Assembly: GCA_029933275.1 (NCBI GenBank)
Contig: JAOZOM010000034.1
Coordinates: forward strand, 1 to 12,633
Source of the DNA: Anaerolineales bacterium
GTDB taxonomy: Bacteria > Chloroflexota > Anaerolineae > Anaerolineales > Villigracilaceae
Reading direction: 5' to 3'
DNA length: 12,633 nt
The translations under genes were made by a program, and so were the position numbers. This document shows, piece by piece, positions 12,385 to 12,633 of this stretch (position 1 is the first letter of the stretch; every line of letters begins with the position of its first letter). The notes beneath the pieces were generated by a model. The model saw nothing but the letters and a program-made list of their open reading frames with translations. It did no database searches and had not been told where the DNA came from.

Positions 12385-12633
12385 ATGAAGAAAGTTTCAT
12401 ATATGCTTTTTGCCTTATTGGTTATTGGCGCAATGGTACTGGCTGCTTGCACTCCCGCAACACCTGAACCTGCTCCCGAACCTGAGGCACCGGCAGAACC
12501 TGTTGCCGATGAAGGCGCAATGCCCGATCTTGGTGGTCGTGAAATTACTATCACCGTTGAAAACGCTTATTTGCCCTTCAACTATATTGACCCCGAAACC
12601 GGCGAAGGCGCTGGTTGGGACTATGAGATTTGG
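12385..12633 (+). CDS. ABC transporter solute-binding lipoprotein, family 3-like (5' part, cut by window end)
   Basis: The first 83 residues of a secreted lipoprotein are present. A signal peptide with positive start (MKK), hydrophobic core and lipobox LAAC makes Cys22 the lipidation site. A Pro/Glu/Ala-rich spacer (TPATPEPAPEPEAPAEP) follows, typical of lipoproteins in bacteria with a single membrane. The mature part starts GGREITITVENAYLPFNYID and then ETGEGAGWDYEIW, the pattern of family 3 solute-binding proteins (strand, PFN/PFxY segment, GxGWDYE), which usually bind amino acids or similar polar solutes. The C-terminus and any permease and ATPase genes lie beyond the window, so the substrate is not known. 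The ATG and AAGGAG define the start clearly. Confidence 0.88.
   Translation, partial: MKKVSYMLFALLVIGAMVLAACTPATPEPAPEPEAPAEPVADEGAMPDLGGREITITVENAYLPFNYIDPETGEGAGWDYEIW

Noticed and set aside
1..12633. CRISPR arrays, tRNA, rRNA, transposases, phage genes or Ter-system genes
   Set aside because: I found no regular repeat-spacer pattern, tRNA cloverleaf, rRNA segment or transposase-like protein, and no TerC/TerD-type gene.

Overview
The window looks like a chromosomal segment of a free-living bacterium, most likely a Chloroflexota member of the Anaerolineae type. This is an inference from protein style, not a database match: a Hanks-type kinase carrying a PQQ-like propeller, a J-domain/vWA fusion, a DUF4230 protein and several orphan response regulators. 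Base composition is moderate, coding density is high, and there is no sign of phage, insertion sequence, CRISPR array, tRNA or rRNA.

Left part (about 1-3850). A sigma-70-like promoter points off the left edge (minus strand). On the plus strand lies a compact housekeeping operon: yqeY, pgpH (7TM-HD c-di-AMP phosphodiesterase family), ybeY (rRNA endonuclease) and dgkA (undecaprenol/diacylglycerol kinase). The order matches the Firmicutes yqeY...phoH-yqfF-ybeY-dgkA neighbourhood with the middle genes, including phoH, missing. A bidirectional intrinsic terminator and a second short palindrome close the operon.

Middle part (about 3865-10546, all minus strand). A single NarL/FixJ-type response regulator has its own good promoter. 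Upstream of it, and transcribed towards it, is a tight six-gene operon: Ser/Thr kinase with a C-terminal 8-repeat PQQ-like propeller, PP2C phosphatase, J-domain/vWA fusion, zinc-ribbon/FHA protein, an unrecognised 80-residue protein, and an OmpR-type response regulator. Gaps are 14, 11, -1, 18 and 1 nt; a promoter precedes the kinase and a hairpin-plus-T-tract terminator overlaps the last stop codon. Together they look like a complete phosphothreonine circuit (writer, eraser, reader, vWA/chaperone adaptor) ending in a DNA-binding regulator that has no histidine kinase nearby. This is the most interesting system in the window; its input and target cannot be read from the sequence.

Right part (about 10689-12633). 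A LipM/LplA-family acyltransferase (plus) and a membrane-anchored DUF4230 protein (minus) converge on two overlapping terminators, one of them inside the acyltransferase reading frame. A short divergent intergenic region with two promoters and inverted repeats separates the DUF4230 gene from the start of a solute-binding lipoprotein of an ABC transporter, cut by the window's right edge.
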